Positions 1 to 8,732 of a DNA stretch of 64,000 nucleotides are shown here, one piece after another. How positions within the stretch are numbered: the stretch's first letter is position 1; every line of letters starts with the position of its first letter. Below the pieces are notes generated by a model. The model was not told where the DNA came from. It was given only the letters and a program-made list of their open reading frames with translations, and did no database searches. The position numbers were made by a program, and so were the translations under genes. The stretch comes from Fimbriimonas sp. Its GTDB lineage: Bacteria; Armatimonadota; Fimbriimonadia; Fimbriimonadales; Fimbriimonadaceae. The stretch lies in contig JARLGV010000131.1 in the NCBI GenBank assembly GCA_031292555.1, positions 1 through 64,000 of the forward strand. Reading direction: 5' to 3'.

Positions 1-44
1 TGCTCCCGCCGCCGGCGGCCAGTAGCGCCCTCGGCGCACAGGGA

Positions 45-128
45 TGGAGTGGTGGAGTGATGGAGTAGTGTTGGTCGAACGACCTTCACTGCTCCGTCGC
101 TCTCACTCCACGACTCCACGACTCCCTC
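45..128. repeat. Two mirrored short arrays of 8-bp units
   Basis: Positions 45-68 hold three 8-bp units starting TGGAGT (TGGAGTGG, TGGAGTGA, TGGAGTAG). Positions 105-128 hold three units starting ACTCC (ACTCCACG twice, then ACTCCCTC), which are the reverse-complement theme. Between them lies a small hairpin, GGTCGAACGACC at 73-84. The two arrays could fold back on each other. No gene is visible in 1-193. This is probably an intergenic repeat upstream of the halogenase operon; its function is unknown. Confidence 0.6.
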
Positions 129-193
129 TTTCCCTCTCTCCCTCCCGCTTCTCAGTCGCGCCCCGTCTGTCCCCCATTCCACCGGCCTACGCC

Positions 194-199
194 TATAAT
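194..199 (+). promoter_or_regulatory. Probable -10 box of the halogenase operon, near-leaderless
   Basis: A perfect TATAAT lies only 11 bases before the ATG at 211. Initiation about 7 bases after the box would leave a leader of about 5 nucleotides. This fits the absence of any Shine-Dalgarno sequence before this ATG. No good -35 hexamer is visible at the expected distance. Confidence 0.45.
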
Positions 200-210
200 T
201 GAACTCATCT

Positions 211-1944
211 ATGTCTGACTTGTACGACGTTGCCATCATTGGAGGAGGCCCGGCCGGATCGACGCTTGGGTCCATGATAAAGACCCACGCGCCCCATTTG
301 TCGGTTGCTATTCTGGAGAGAGAAACCTTCCCCCGGGAGCACATCGGGGAAAGCCTGCTGCCGACTACCGGGCCGATCCTCAATGAGATCGGCGTCTGGG
401 ACAAGGTGGAAGCGGCGAATTTCCCAATCAAGATCGGCGCTACCTACCGGTGGGGTTCCACCGACGATCTGTGGGACTTCAATCTGCTGGAGACGGCGAT
501 GATCAAGGAGGACGATCCTCGGCCAGGAAAGTACGACGGTTGGCGGATGAGCAGCACCTTCCAGGTCGATCGCGCAACTTTCGACAAGATCCTCCTCGAT
601 CACTCCAAATCGCTTGGGTGTGAGGTGTTCGAAGGCGCTCCGGTGGAGAAGATCCTCCTCGAAGGCGACTACGTCGCAAGCTTTGGGCTCGCCAACGGCG
701 ACCAGATCACCGCGAAGCACTATGTCGACGCATCGGGCAACGCGGGAATCATGCGCAAGGCATTGGGCATATCCGTCGACGAACCGCCAACCCTACGAAA
801 CATCGCGATCTGGTCGCATTGGGACGATGCCGACTGGGCCGTCAGCATTGGGACGAGCGCGACCCGCATTCAGATCATGTCGCTTGGCTATGGTTGGATC
901 TGGTTCATTCCGATCTCCCCGACGCGCACGTCGATCGGCTTTGTCTGCCCTGCCGACTTCTACAAGAAATCGGGCAAGCGGCCGGAAGAACTCTACATGG
1001 AAGCGGTGAGGACTCAGCCGCGCATCGCGAGTCTGATTGTCAATGCCACTCGCGTCGCGGACGTACAAGCGACGAAAGACTGGTCCTTCTATGCGGAGAG
1101 GATGGCCGGATCGAACTGGTTCCTCGTAGGTGAGGCAGCAGGGTTCGCTGATCCGATCCTTTCTGCGGGAATCACGATGACGATGGTGGGCGCAAGGGAA
1201 TGCGCTTACACGATCATGGAATTGGAACGGGCCGAGATCGATGCATCCTGGATGAAAGAGGTATTCGAGCATCGCCAAAAGCAGCGGATCTTCCAGCACA
1301 TCCGGTTCGCGAACTACTGGTATTCGGGAAACGGTCACTTCTCGGACTTGATCGAATACACCTCGGAGATTGCGAAGGATGCCGGCTTCAACGTTGACGC
1401 CAAATCGGCATGGCAGTGGTTGGGGACGGGAGGCTTCATTTCGTTGGAAACGTCTGGGCCTGGACTTGCCGGCCACTCGTTCGAACAGGTCAAGCACATC
1501 GAGTCGATGCTCTTCAAGCAAGAGTCGGCCTGGGAATTGACCAAATTCAATGTTTTCGACCTTAACGTCGACGGCGTGGTTGCCGACAAGACGCCGTTCT
1601 ACGACGGAGGCCGAATTCGCCTTGGCCGGAAACTGCGCAAGGGCGATAGCGAACTTCCTATTGCGGGAGGCTTCCGTACGGCGCTTGAGATCCTCCAGCG
1701 GGAGACGGAGCTTGGGCCGATTATTCAGGCCCTTCGGGGCGTATCCGCAACGTTGGGCCCGATTGTCGCGCTCAGTGCCATCGAAGCGCTGGAGGTGATG
1801 CTCAAAGAAGGCTGGATCACGGGGTCGTACGACCCGACCAAGCCTCTGCTCCGCCTCGAGGACATTCCTCGTACGCCAAATATCGATTGGAACAAGGACG
1901 AATCGGATCCCAAGGTTCGGATCTCGCCGATGATCGTATCTTGA
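211..1944 (+). CDS. Flavin-dependent halogenase, copy 1
   Basis: A 577-residue member of the FADH2-dependent halogenase/oxidoreductase superfamily, which uses reduced flavin, O2 and halide to halogenate an aromatic or other electron-rich substrate. The FAD dinucleotide motif GGGPAG is at residues 11-16. FPIKIGATYRWG at about 71-82 carries the candidate catalytic lysine K74. The halogenase signature WxWxIP is W229-I230-W231-F232-I233-P234, and GEAAGFADPILSAG is the second FAD contact. About 200 C-terminal residues extend past the flavin core. ATG 211 is preferred over an in-frame TTG at 199 because that TTG overlaps the -10 box. First gene of a four-gene plus-strand operon. The substrate and a flavin reductase are not evident nearby. 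Confidence 0.85.
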   Translation: MSDLYDVAIIGGGPAGSTLGSMIKTHAPHLSVAILERETFPREHIGESLLPTTGPILNEIGVWDKVEAANFPIKIGATYRWGSTDDLWDFNLLETAMIKEDDPRPGKYDGWRMSSTFQVDRATFDKILLDHSKSLGCEVFEGAPVEKILLEGDYVASFGLANGDQITAKHYVDASGNAGIMRKALGISVDEPPTLRNIAIWSHWDDADWAVSIGTSATRIQIMSLGYGWIWFIPISPTRTSIGFVCPADFYKKSGKRPEELYMEAVRTQPRIASLIVNATRVADVQATKDWSFYAERMAGSNWFLVGEAAGFADPILSAGITMTMVGARECAYTIMELERAEIDASWMKEVFEHRQKQRIFQHIRFANYWYSGNGHFSDLIEYTSEIAKDAGFNVDAKSAWQWLGTGGFISLETSGPGLAGHSFEQVKHIESMLFKQESAWELTKFNVFDLNVDGVVADKTPFYDGGRIRLGRKLRKGDSELPIAGGFRTALEILQRETELGPIIQALRGVSATLGPIVALSAIEALEVMLKEGWITGSYDPTKPLLRLEDIPRTPNIDWNKDESDPKVRISPMIVS

Positions 1945-1953
1945 GGCCCAGAT

Positions 1954-3816
1954 TTGGAGACGCAGCAACTCATTCAAGCAGCTAGCGCCGCCCATGCCGC
2001 GAACCAGTTTTCGGAGGCGTCACGTTTGTGTGCCCAAGTGCTGGAGGCCGAACCATACAATGTACAGGCCCTTCTCCTGACCGGCGTCATTGAGGCGAAG
2101 GTCGGCGATCCGGTCAGGGCGATCCAGGTTCTCGACGAGGTGCTGGGGATCGAGCCGAACTCGTACTTTGCCTCGTTCTGGCAGGCGCACGCCTGCAAGA
2201 AGATCGGCAAAGGAAACGAAGCACTCCACGCTGCCCGACGAGCGGTTGAGCTTAGTCCAAACGACCCGCAAGGGATCGCGCAGCTAGGCATATGCCAGAT
2301 GGACGTGCGCTTGCTGAAGGACGCGGAGGAGAACCTCAAGAAGGCGATCTCATTGGCGCCGAACGTCATCCCAATTCAGTACAACCTGAGCCAGTGCCTC
2401 TTTCTTCGAGGGAACCTCAAGGAAGGGCAGGCCGTGCTTCTCCAAGCACTCCGAAACTCGCGCCAGAACGTTGAGAGCCTCCTGAAACTCGCTCAGTTTC
2501 TCCTGACCCAGAACAATGCCCACGGCGCCGAAGCTTGTGTCCGCTATGCGCTTGACATCGCCCCTCGGTCGGATCTGGCCAACCTGTTGCTTGCGCGAAT
2601 TCTACTTGAGGAGAACCGATCGACAGAGGCGGAACCTTGTATCCGGGTGGCGCTAGAACAAGGGTCAACCGATGCGCAGGCCCACGCGATGTTGGGGATG
2701 GCGGTTCAGAGCCTTGGACGCCTCGATGAGGCGGTCGGGAGCTTCCGTAAGTCGATCGAACGAGAGCCTCGCCAGGGCTACGCCTATTTCACCCTCGTAC
2801 ATAGCAAGCGAATTGTCGAAGAAGACCGGCCGATGGTTGAGCGAATGCTCGAACTGGTCGACGACCCCGATCTTCCGACTGCTCAGATCACGTTCTTGCG
2901 TTACGGCATTGGAAAGGCGCTTGAGGATCTGGGCGAATACGAAGGATCGATGGCCGCTTTTGACGAGGCGAACCGCCTTGAAGCGACTCAGAAGTTCAAA
3001 GACCGGAAATTCGATAGGCGTCAGTATGCCGATTCGTTCGACCGGACCATTCGGCAGTTCAGTGCCAAGTTCCTCGCTCAACATCGAACCGCCGGATCGG
3101 AGAGCGATGTTCCGATCTTTGTGGTGGGCATGATGCGATCTGGAACGACCTTGGTTGAGCAGATCCTCTCGTGTCATTCAAGGGTTGCGGCAGCGGGCGA
3201 ACAGGTGTTCTGGTTGGACAACTGGCGCGAGGCGATGAACGAACCTCGTCACGAACTGAACGGAGATGGGTTGCGGTCGAGCGCCGAACGATACCTGGCA
3301 CTGCTCCAAACGATCGCTCCCGGAGCCGAGCGGATCGTCGACAAGATGCCCGTGAACTATGCCGGACTCGGGATCATCCATCTGGCATTTCCGAACGCCA
3401 AAATCATTCACACGCGACGGGATCCGGTCGATACCTGCCTGTCGATCTACACCACACCCAACCGGGCCTTAACCGAGTACGCCCACGTCCGCGAGAACAT
3501 CGTGTTTGCCTATCGTCAGTACCTCAAGGTCATGGAGCATTGGCGCAAGGTTCTGCCGGCCGATGCGTTCTTGGATGTGGATTACGAAGCGCTAGTATCG
3601 AACAGCGAACCGGTCATTCGTCAAATCGTCGACTTTTGCGGGCTGGAGTGGGACGATCGGTGTCTGCGTCCGCACGAGAACCCTCGGGCAGTCGTCACTC
3701 CCAGCGTTTGGCAGGTTCGCCAGCCATTCTATCGATCGTCGGTACAGCGGTGGCGAAGGTTCGAACCTTGGCTCGGCCCGTTTGGCGAACTTCTTCCCAA
3801 GGAAAGCTTGGGTTGA
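1954..3816 (+). CDS. TPR-repeat sulfotransferase
   Basis: A 620-residue cytoplasmic protein. Residues 1 to about 370 are a chain of tetratricopeptide-like helical repeats, for example the units around AEPYNVQALLLTGVIEAK and EPNSYFASFWQAHACKKIG. Residues from about 385 form a PAPS-dependent sulfotransferase domain: VGMMRSGTTLVEQIL is the 5'-phosphosulfate loop, and HTRRDPVDTCLSIY is the 3'-phosphate-binding region. It should transfer sulfate from PAPS to a hydroxyl or amine. The start is TTG 1954, 9 bases after the halogenase stop, so it is very probably co-transcribed. Together with the halogenases it suggests a halogenated, sulfated small molecule or a modified tyrosine/phenol; that link is inference. 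Confidence 0.85.
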   Translation: METQQLIQAASAAHAANQFSEASRLCAQVLEAEPYNVQALLLTGVIEAKVGDPVRAIQVLDEVLGIEPNSYFASFWQAHACKKIGKGNEALHAARRAVELSPNDPQGIAQLGICQMDVRLLKDAEENLKKAISLAPNVIPIQYNLSQCLFLRGNLKEGQAVLLQALRNSRQNVESLLKLAQFLLTQNNAHGAEACVRYALDIAPRSDLANLLLARILLEENRSTEAEPCIRVALEQGSTDAQAHAMLGMAVQSLGRLDEAVGSFRKSIEREPRQGYAYFTLVHSKRIVEEDRPMVERMLELVDDPDLPTAQITFLRYGIGKALEDLGEYEGSMAAFDEANRLEATQKFKDRKFDRRQYADSFDRTIRQFSAKFLAQHRTAGSESDVPIFVVGMMRSGTTLVEQILSCHSRVAAAGEQVFWLDNWREAMNEPRHELNGDGLRSSAERYLALLQTIAPGAERIVDKMPVNYAGLGIIHLAFPNAKIIHTRRDPVDTCLSIYTTPNRALTEYAHVRENIVFAYRQYLKVMEHWRKVLPADAFLDVDYEALVSNSEPVIRQIVDFCGLEWDDRCLRPHENPRAVVTPSVWQVRQPFYRSSVQRWRRFEPWLGPFGELLPKESLG

Positions 3817-3864
3817 GGTTCGGGAAAGGAATCGTGGCATCTTCCTAGAAACAGAGCGAAACAC

Positions 3865-5556
3865 ATGTTGAAGACGGATGTAGCAATCATAGGCGGAGGC
3901 CCCGCCGGCAGTACGGTCGGTACGTTTCTCCGGAAATACAACCCGAACTTGAGCGTCACGATTTTGGAGCGGGAGAAGTTTCCTCGAGACCACGTTGGCG
4001 AGAGCCATCTTCCGGCCATTTCCGCCATTCTCGAGGAAATGGAGGTCTGGGACAAGGTCGAAGCGGCCAACTTCCCGATCAAAATCGGCGCCACGTTCAA
4101 GTGGGGCGGCACAAAGGAGTTTTGGGACACCGACTTTCTCCATCACGAGCAGTTCCGCGACGAACCGCGCCCGGCCAGGTTCGAGGATCAGCGGCGCAAG
4201 ACCGCCTTTCAGGTTGACCGGTCGATCTACGATAAGGTCCTCCTCGATCACGCCCGGTCCATGGGCTGCCAGGTTTTCGAGGAAACTTCTGTCTCCGCAA
4301 TCGAAAGGGACGCCGACCGGGTCCTGGGTCTGAGAGTTGCATCAAAGGACGCAGAAGACCAAGCGGCATTTGGTAAAGATGGACGCGTCGAAGCCAAGTA
4401 CTACGTGGACTGCACTGGAGAGGGTGGCTTGCTTCGACGCGCGATGGATGTGGAGATCGAAGCTCCGACCGCGCTCCGCAATATCGCGATCTACAAGTAC
4501 TGGCAGAATGCCAAATGGGCGGTTTCGCTCGGGATCGGCGGAACGCGCATCCAGATCATGAGCATCGATTGGGGCTGGCTCTGGTTCATCCCAATCACGC
4601 CCACGCGAACTTCCGTCGGCTTGGTGCTTCCTGCCTCGTATTACAAGGCAAGCGGCAAGAGCGTCGAGCAGATCTATGCGGATGCCATCGCAGCGGAGCC
4701 GCTTATCGCCGGACTGCTCGCCGACGCCACTCCCGAACCGGAGATCACGGCCACAAAAGACTGGAACTTCCTTTCGAAGCGACTGGTGGGCGAGAACTGG
4801 TTTCTTGCGGGGGATGCTTGCGGCTTTGCCGATCCGATCCTCTCGGCAGGAATGACACTGGCCCATACGGGGGCTCGCAAAGTCGCATTCACTCTGCTCG
4901 AGCTCTTCCGTGGAGAACTTGATCCTGCATGGCTCAAGTTCGAATTCGAGGACGGACATCGCACCCAAATTCGTCACCACATGCAGTTTGCCGACTTCTG
5001 GTACTCATCGAACGGTCAGTTCACCGACCTTAAGGATTATTGTCGGGAGATCGCTGAGACGGCGGGGCTCTCTTTGGATCCGGAATCCGCCTTTCGGTGG
5101 TTAGCAACCGGCGGGTTCACAATTGACGAGCCTGGCGTAGCGGCGGCCCTTACGTACCGGGTGTCGGGGCTGAAACTGGTTGCTGTCCATCTAGGCGCGT
5201 CCAAACCAGAATGGGAGATCTCCAAGACGAACTTCTGGCGCCTGAATCTGGCGGATGCCGTGGAGGGCAAATTCGTCCGATATCTCAATGGGCGGGTGGT
5301 CCCGATACCCTGCCTCAAACGTGGTTCGAAGATCCTCCCCCTCATCGATGTGTTCAAGCACATCCACACTGCTTTCAAGAACAACGCCGACAGCATCATG
5401 ATCCTTGAGGATTGTGTCAACGCGATGATCGAAAAAGATGGAGTCGAACCGGGCGAAGCATCGCTGTTGGCGATCGAGGGTCTTGAATCGCTGATTCTCG
5501 AAGGCTGGATTCGAGGAAAGGTGGTTCCGAGCCGGCCATTCATAAAGGTCACCTAG
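3865..5556 (+). CDS. Flavin-dependent halogenase, copy 2
   Basis: A 563-residue protein with the same architecture as copy 1: GGGPAG at 10-15, FPIKIGATFKWG with candidate catalytic K73, WLWFIP (W238, W240, I242, P243), and GDACGFADPILSAG for FAD. It is closest to the next gene (same length, same motif positions) and more distant from copy 1. Its C-terminal 190 residues (through LAIEGLESLILEGWI) are also shared with copy 3. It starts at ATG 3865, 48 bases after the sulfotransferase stop, with only a weak ribosome site. A bare monooxygenase is the alternative role, but the WxWxIP motif argues for halogenation. Confidence 0.85.
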   Translation: MLKTDVAIIGGGPAGSTVGTFLRKYNPNLSVTILEREKFPRDHVGESHLPAISAILEEMEVWDKVEAANFPIKIGATFKWGGTKEFWDTDFLHHEQFRDEPRPARFEDQRRKTAFQVDRSIYDKVLLDHARSMGCQVFEETSVSAIERDADRVLGLRVASKDAEDQAAFGKDGRVEAKYYVDCTGEGGLLRRAMDVEIEAPTALRNIAIYKYWQNAKWAVSLGIGGTRIQIMSIDWGWLWFIPITPTRTSVGLVLPASYYKASGKSVEQIYADAIAAEPLIAGLLADATPEPEITATKDWNFLSKRLVGENWFLAGDACGFADPILSAGMTLAHTGARKVAFTLLELFRGELDPAWLKFEFEDGHRTQIRHHMQFADFWYSSNGQFTDLKDYCREIAETAGLSLDPESAFRWLATGGFTIDEPGVAAALTYRVSGLKLVAVHLGASKPEWEISKTNFWRLNLADAVEGKFVRYLNGRVVPIPCLKRGSKILPLIDVFKHIHTAFKNNADSIMILEDCVNAMIEKDGVEPGEASLLAIEGLESLILEGWIRGKVVPSRPFIKVT

Positions 5557-5563
5557 TTTTTGC

Positions 5564-5586
5564 GCGCCAAGTAGGGAACTTGGTGC
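5564..5586 (+). other. Intergenic hairpin between halogenase copies 2 and 3
   Basis: GCGCCAAGT and ACTTGGTGC pair as a 9-bp stem (one G-U pair) around the loop AGGGA, 17 bases before the ATG of copy 3. There is no T-run after it, so it is not a classical terminator. It may stabilise or process the polycistronic mRNA, or limit translation of copy 3. Confidence 0.35.
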
Positions 5587-5603
5587 ACGAATGAATCAAA
5601 GAC

Positions 5604-7295
5604 ATGCTCTATACCGATGTAGCCATTATTGGAGGGGGGCCAGCCGGAACGACGGTAGCCTCTCTACTCCGCAAATACGATCCGTCCCTCGATGTCACGA
5701 TCATCGAGCGGGAGAAGTTTCCGCGCGACCACGTAGGCGAAAGCCACACGCCGGCGATTTCGGCGATTTTGGACGAGATGGGGGTCTGGGACAAGATCGA
5801 GGAGGCCGACTTTCCGATCAAGATCGGCGCGACCTTCAAGTGGGGAGCAACCAAGGACCTCTGGGATACCGACTTCCTTCAGGCTGAGCGCTTTCGCGAA
5901 GAGGTGCGCCCCGCTCGATTTGTGGACCAGCGCAAGAAGACCGCGTTCCAAACCGATCGCTCCCTTTACGACAAGATCCTCCTCGACCATGCCAAGGAGT
6001 TGGGTTGCCGGGTGCTCGAACTAACCAAGGTGAGTTCGGTGGTCTACGACGGGGACACCGTCCTTGGGCTGAATGTGAGTACGGAAGATGCGGAAGCGGC
6101 TGCCGAGATTGGGGATGATGGTCGCATCGAGGCTCGGCATTACGTTGACTGCTCGGGTGAGATCGGCATCCTGCGTCGAGCCCTGGGCGTCACGGTCGAC
6201 GCTCCGACCGCTCTCCGCAACATCGCCTTCTACCAGTATTTTCAGGATGCGACCTGGGCGATATCGATCGGCATCGGCGGAACGCGCATTCAAATCATGA
6301 GCTTAGACTGGGGCTGGCTTTGGTTCATCCCGATCACCCCGACCCGCACTTCAGTCGGCTTGGTGCTTCCCGCCGATTACTACAAGGCGAGTGGTAAGTC
6401 GGTTGAGGAACTCTTCCATGAGGCGATCACGACAGAGCCTCTGATCAAGACTCTGCTGGAAAACGCCAAGCCCGAGTCTGATGTGTTTGCCACCAAGGAC
6501 TGGAACTTCCTATCCGACCGTCTTGCCGGCGACAATTGGTTCCTTGCCGGAGACAGTTGCGGCTTTGCCGATCCCATTCTGTCGGCAGGGATGACCCTTG
6601 CCCATACGAGCGCGCGCAAGGTCGCCTTCACGATCCTCGAATTGAATCGCGGGATCGTCGATCCCGATTGGCTCAAGCACGAATACGAGGAGGGGCACCG
6701 CACTCAGATCCGCCATCATATGCAATTCGCTGATTTCTGGTACTCGTCGAACGGCCAGTTCACGGATCTCAAGGAGTATTGCCAGGAGATCGCAGAGTCA
6801 GCCGGTCTGTCGCTCGATCCTGCCTCCGCGTTTCAGTGGCTCGCCACTGGAGGGTTCACCCTTGACGAGCCAGGCATTGCGGCAGCCTTGACTTACCGGG
6901 TTTCGGGCTTGAAATTGGTTGCCGTCCACCTGGGCGGTTCCATGCCTGAGTGGGAAATCACGAAAACGAATCGTTGGCGCTTGGATCGCGAGGGCGCTCG
7001 CGATGGCAAGTTCGTTCGATACCTAAACGGACGCGTGCTTCCGATACCTTGCTTGAGGAGGGATCTGAAGATCCTCCCTCTCATCGACTCATTCAAGCAC
7101 GCGATCAATGCTCTTAGGCGCAACAGCGACAGCATTAAAGTGTTGGAGGACTGTGTGAACGCGATGATCACGCAGGACCATATCGAGCCGACCGAGGCAT
7201 CGCTCTTGGCGATCGAAGCTTTGGAAACGATGGTACTGGAAGGCTGGATCGTAGGCGAGGTCGATCCTTCTCGCCCATTTGTCAAGGTGACCTGA
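5604..7295 (+). CDS. Flavin-dependent halogenase, copy 3 (tandem paralogue)
   Basis: A 563-residue tandem paralogue of copy 2, collinear over its whole length. It has GGGPAG at 10-15, FPIKIGATFKWG (K73) and WLWFIP at the same positions as copy 2. Differences are scattered (for example SHTPAISAILDEMG against SHLPAISAILEEME), which suggests an old duplication rather than a recent one. It is the last gene of the operon and converges on the SGNH hydrolase, whose stop lies 29 bases away. Keeping two full-length, motif-complete copies suggests distinct substrates or positions of halogenation; that is inference. Confidence 0.85.
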   Translation: MLYTDVAIIGGGPAGTTVASLLRKYDPSLDVTIIEREKFPRDHVGESHTPAISAILDEMGVWDKIEEADFPIKIGATFKWGATKDLWDTDFLQAERFREEVRPARFVDQRKKTAFQTDRSLYDKILLDHAKELGCRVLELTKVSSVVYDGDTVLGLNVSTEDAEAAAEIGDDGRIEARHYVDCSGEIGILRRALGVTVDAPTALRNIAFYQYFQDATWAISIGIGGTRIQIMSLDWGWLWFIPITPTRTSVGLVLPADYYKASGKSVEELFHEAITTEPLIKTLLENAKPESDVFATKDWNFLSDRLAGDNWFLAGDSCGFADPILSAGMTLAHTSARKVAFTILELNRGIVDPDWLKHEYEEGHRTQIRHHMQFADFWYSSNGQFTDLKEYCQEIAESAGLSLDPASAFQWLATGGFTLDEPGIAAALTYRVSGLKLVAVHLGGSMPEWEITKTNRWRLDREGARDGKFVRYLNGRVLPIPCLRRDLKILPLIDSFKHAINALRRNSDSIKVLEDCVNAMITQDHIEPTEASLLAIEALETMVLEGWIVGEVDPSRPFVKVT

Positions 7296-7324
7296 GTCCC
7301 CACGCCGTCCCTGCCTGACCGAGG

Positions 7325-8662
7325 TTAGCCCTTGGCAGGTTGGGGATCGATGGGCAACTTGAACGCGACGCAGTAGTTCGGTTGGGGAATGTGGGTCGTG
7401 TAGCCGACGAAGGGGTCGGAGTCCCTAAGTAGGCCCCATCGCTTTGTGCCGGGGTTCGGCGTTTGGCGGCTTGCGGAATCGGCGATCATTGCGTAGCTGA
7501 GGACGGCGCCTTCGGGCACCTCGCTTGCTCCTTCGATGGTCACGCTTCGTCCGTTTCGTGCGATCTCGACCGAAGCGATTGCGAGTTTGGCGCCGACCTT
7601 GTCTCGCAGTTCGAACCCCTTGCCGGCTGCCCATTCCGCGATCTGCGCGTGGGGCGTTCCCATTTCCCCAGCCCACTGCAGCTTTCCGACCGGCACGTGA
7701 AATTCCACTTGGATGGACTTGCCTAGTCGGCGTATTGCCACCGGTTCGAGCGGCTTCCACGGACGGCCCAGGATGCTCCGCTCGAAGAACACTTGTCCGT
7801 ACTTTTCGCCAAGCTCTTGATAGCCAACTGCCGTCAAGTGGACGGCATCGGCGACGTACGGATACTGATACTTCGGGCCTGAGCAGACGAACCGGTCCGC
7901 GTAGCGGACCCCCAACTCCCATTGGGTGGTCGTCGACGGCGCATCGTCCATCACGGAGTTCTGTTGGGAGGCGATCATCAGCACGTCGCGCGTCTGGCCG
8001 GTGATCAGCTTGATATCGCGATCGTAGTCCAGCGCGAGTTGCATCAACTCCTCGCCGTACTTGGGGTTGCCGCAGTCGGACTCGCCGTGGGTCACAAAGA
8101 TCGCGCCAATGCCGTATGTCTTGCCCGCCGCCTTAGCGAGGCGGGTGATCGCGGTCGTCTCGATCATCGCACCCTCGAAGGACCGGCCGTTGATTCCATG
8201 GTGGATAGCGCCCTTCTTCAAGTAGACGATCCCCTGGCCGTCTTCGCCGACCACGCTATGAACGGTCACGATCGGGGGCAGCTTGCGCTGCACCGCCAAA
8301 GCGCTGATTTCATTTGCCGCCGCCGTATGAGGGGTCTCGCCGTCGATGTTCTCCGGCCAACTGCTCGGATAGTTGGGCGCTTGCCTTCCCGCCGGCTCAA
8401 CGAGGGGGACCATCTTCAGTTTCGGGTCGTCGGCCAGGATCGGAAATGCCAGATCCCCGGTGTAAAGCCTGAGGTTGCCAAACGGTTGGCTGGTCGACAA
8501 GGCCGGCCACGCGCGAGCCCCAACCGACAGACTCTGCCCCGTCCCGATAATGCCGACCCAGTCCCATTGCTTCGGCCCTCGGGCGGAAGGTTGACTCGAA
8601 GCATGGTCGAAGATCGCGAAGCCCAACAATAAGGCTCCGGCGGCAAGCAAGGAGTTCGTCAC
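7325..8662 (-). CDS. Exported SGNH-fold esterase
   Basis: A 445-residue protein with an N-terminal signal-like segment (about residues 4-23). The GxGQS block has the candidate nucleophile S44, HGESD is at 192-196, and D272/H275 in ADAVHLTAVGY form the Asp-x-x-His pair. These are the blocks of SGNH/GDSL hydrolases related to sialate O-acetylesterases, which remove acetyl or other acyl groups from sugars. About 150 residues after the catalytic domain may form a beta-sandwich. The start is GTG 8662. It lies 70 bases downstream of the esterase 8733-9758 on the same strand, so the two are probably one operon of exported de-esterifying enzymes. Confidence 0.7.
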   Translation of the reverse strand: MTNSLLAAGALLLGFAIFDHASSQPSARGPKQWDWVGIIGTGQSLSVGARAWPALSTSQPFGNLRLYTGDLAFPILADDPKLKMVPLVEPAGRQAPNYPSSWPENIDGETPHTAAANEISALAVQRKLPPIVTVHSVVGEDGQGIVYLKKGAIHHGINGRSFEGAMIETTAITRLAKAAGKTYGIGAIFVTHGESDCGNPKYGEELMQLALDYDRDIKLITGQTRDVLMIASQQNSVMDDAPSTTTQWELGVRYADRFVCSGPKYQYPYVADAVHLTAVGYQELGEKYGQVFFERSILGRPWKPLEPVAIRRLGKSIQVEFHVPVGKLQWAGEMGTPHAQIAEWAAGKGFELRDKVGAKLAIASVEIARNGRSVTIEGASEVPEGAVLSYAMIADSASRQTPNPGTKRWGLLRDSDPFVGYTTHIPQPNYCVAFKLPIDPQPAKG

Positions 8663-8732
8663 AAACCAATTATGGCGACGTAAGCATCTGGCGCCGCATG
8701 CAAGTCATTGGCGCAGCCTTGCTCGTCTATTG

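Noticed and set aside
793-1995. A 400-codon minus-strand frame opposite halogenase copy 1
   Set aside because: Antisense of a well-supported gene, with Arg/Pro-rich composition and no domain motifs; a GC-rich coding artefact.
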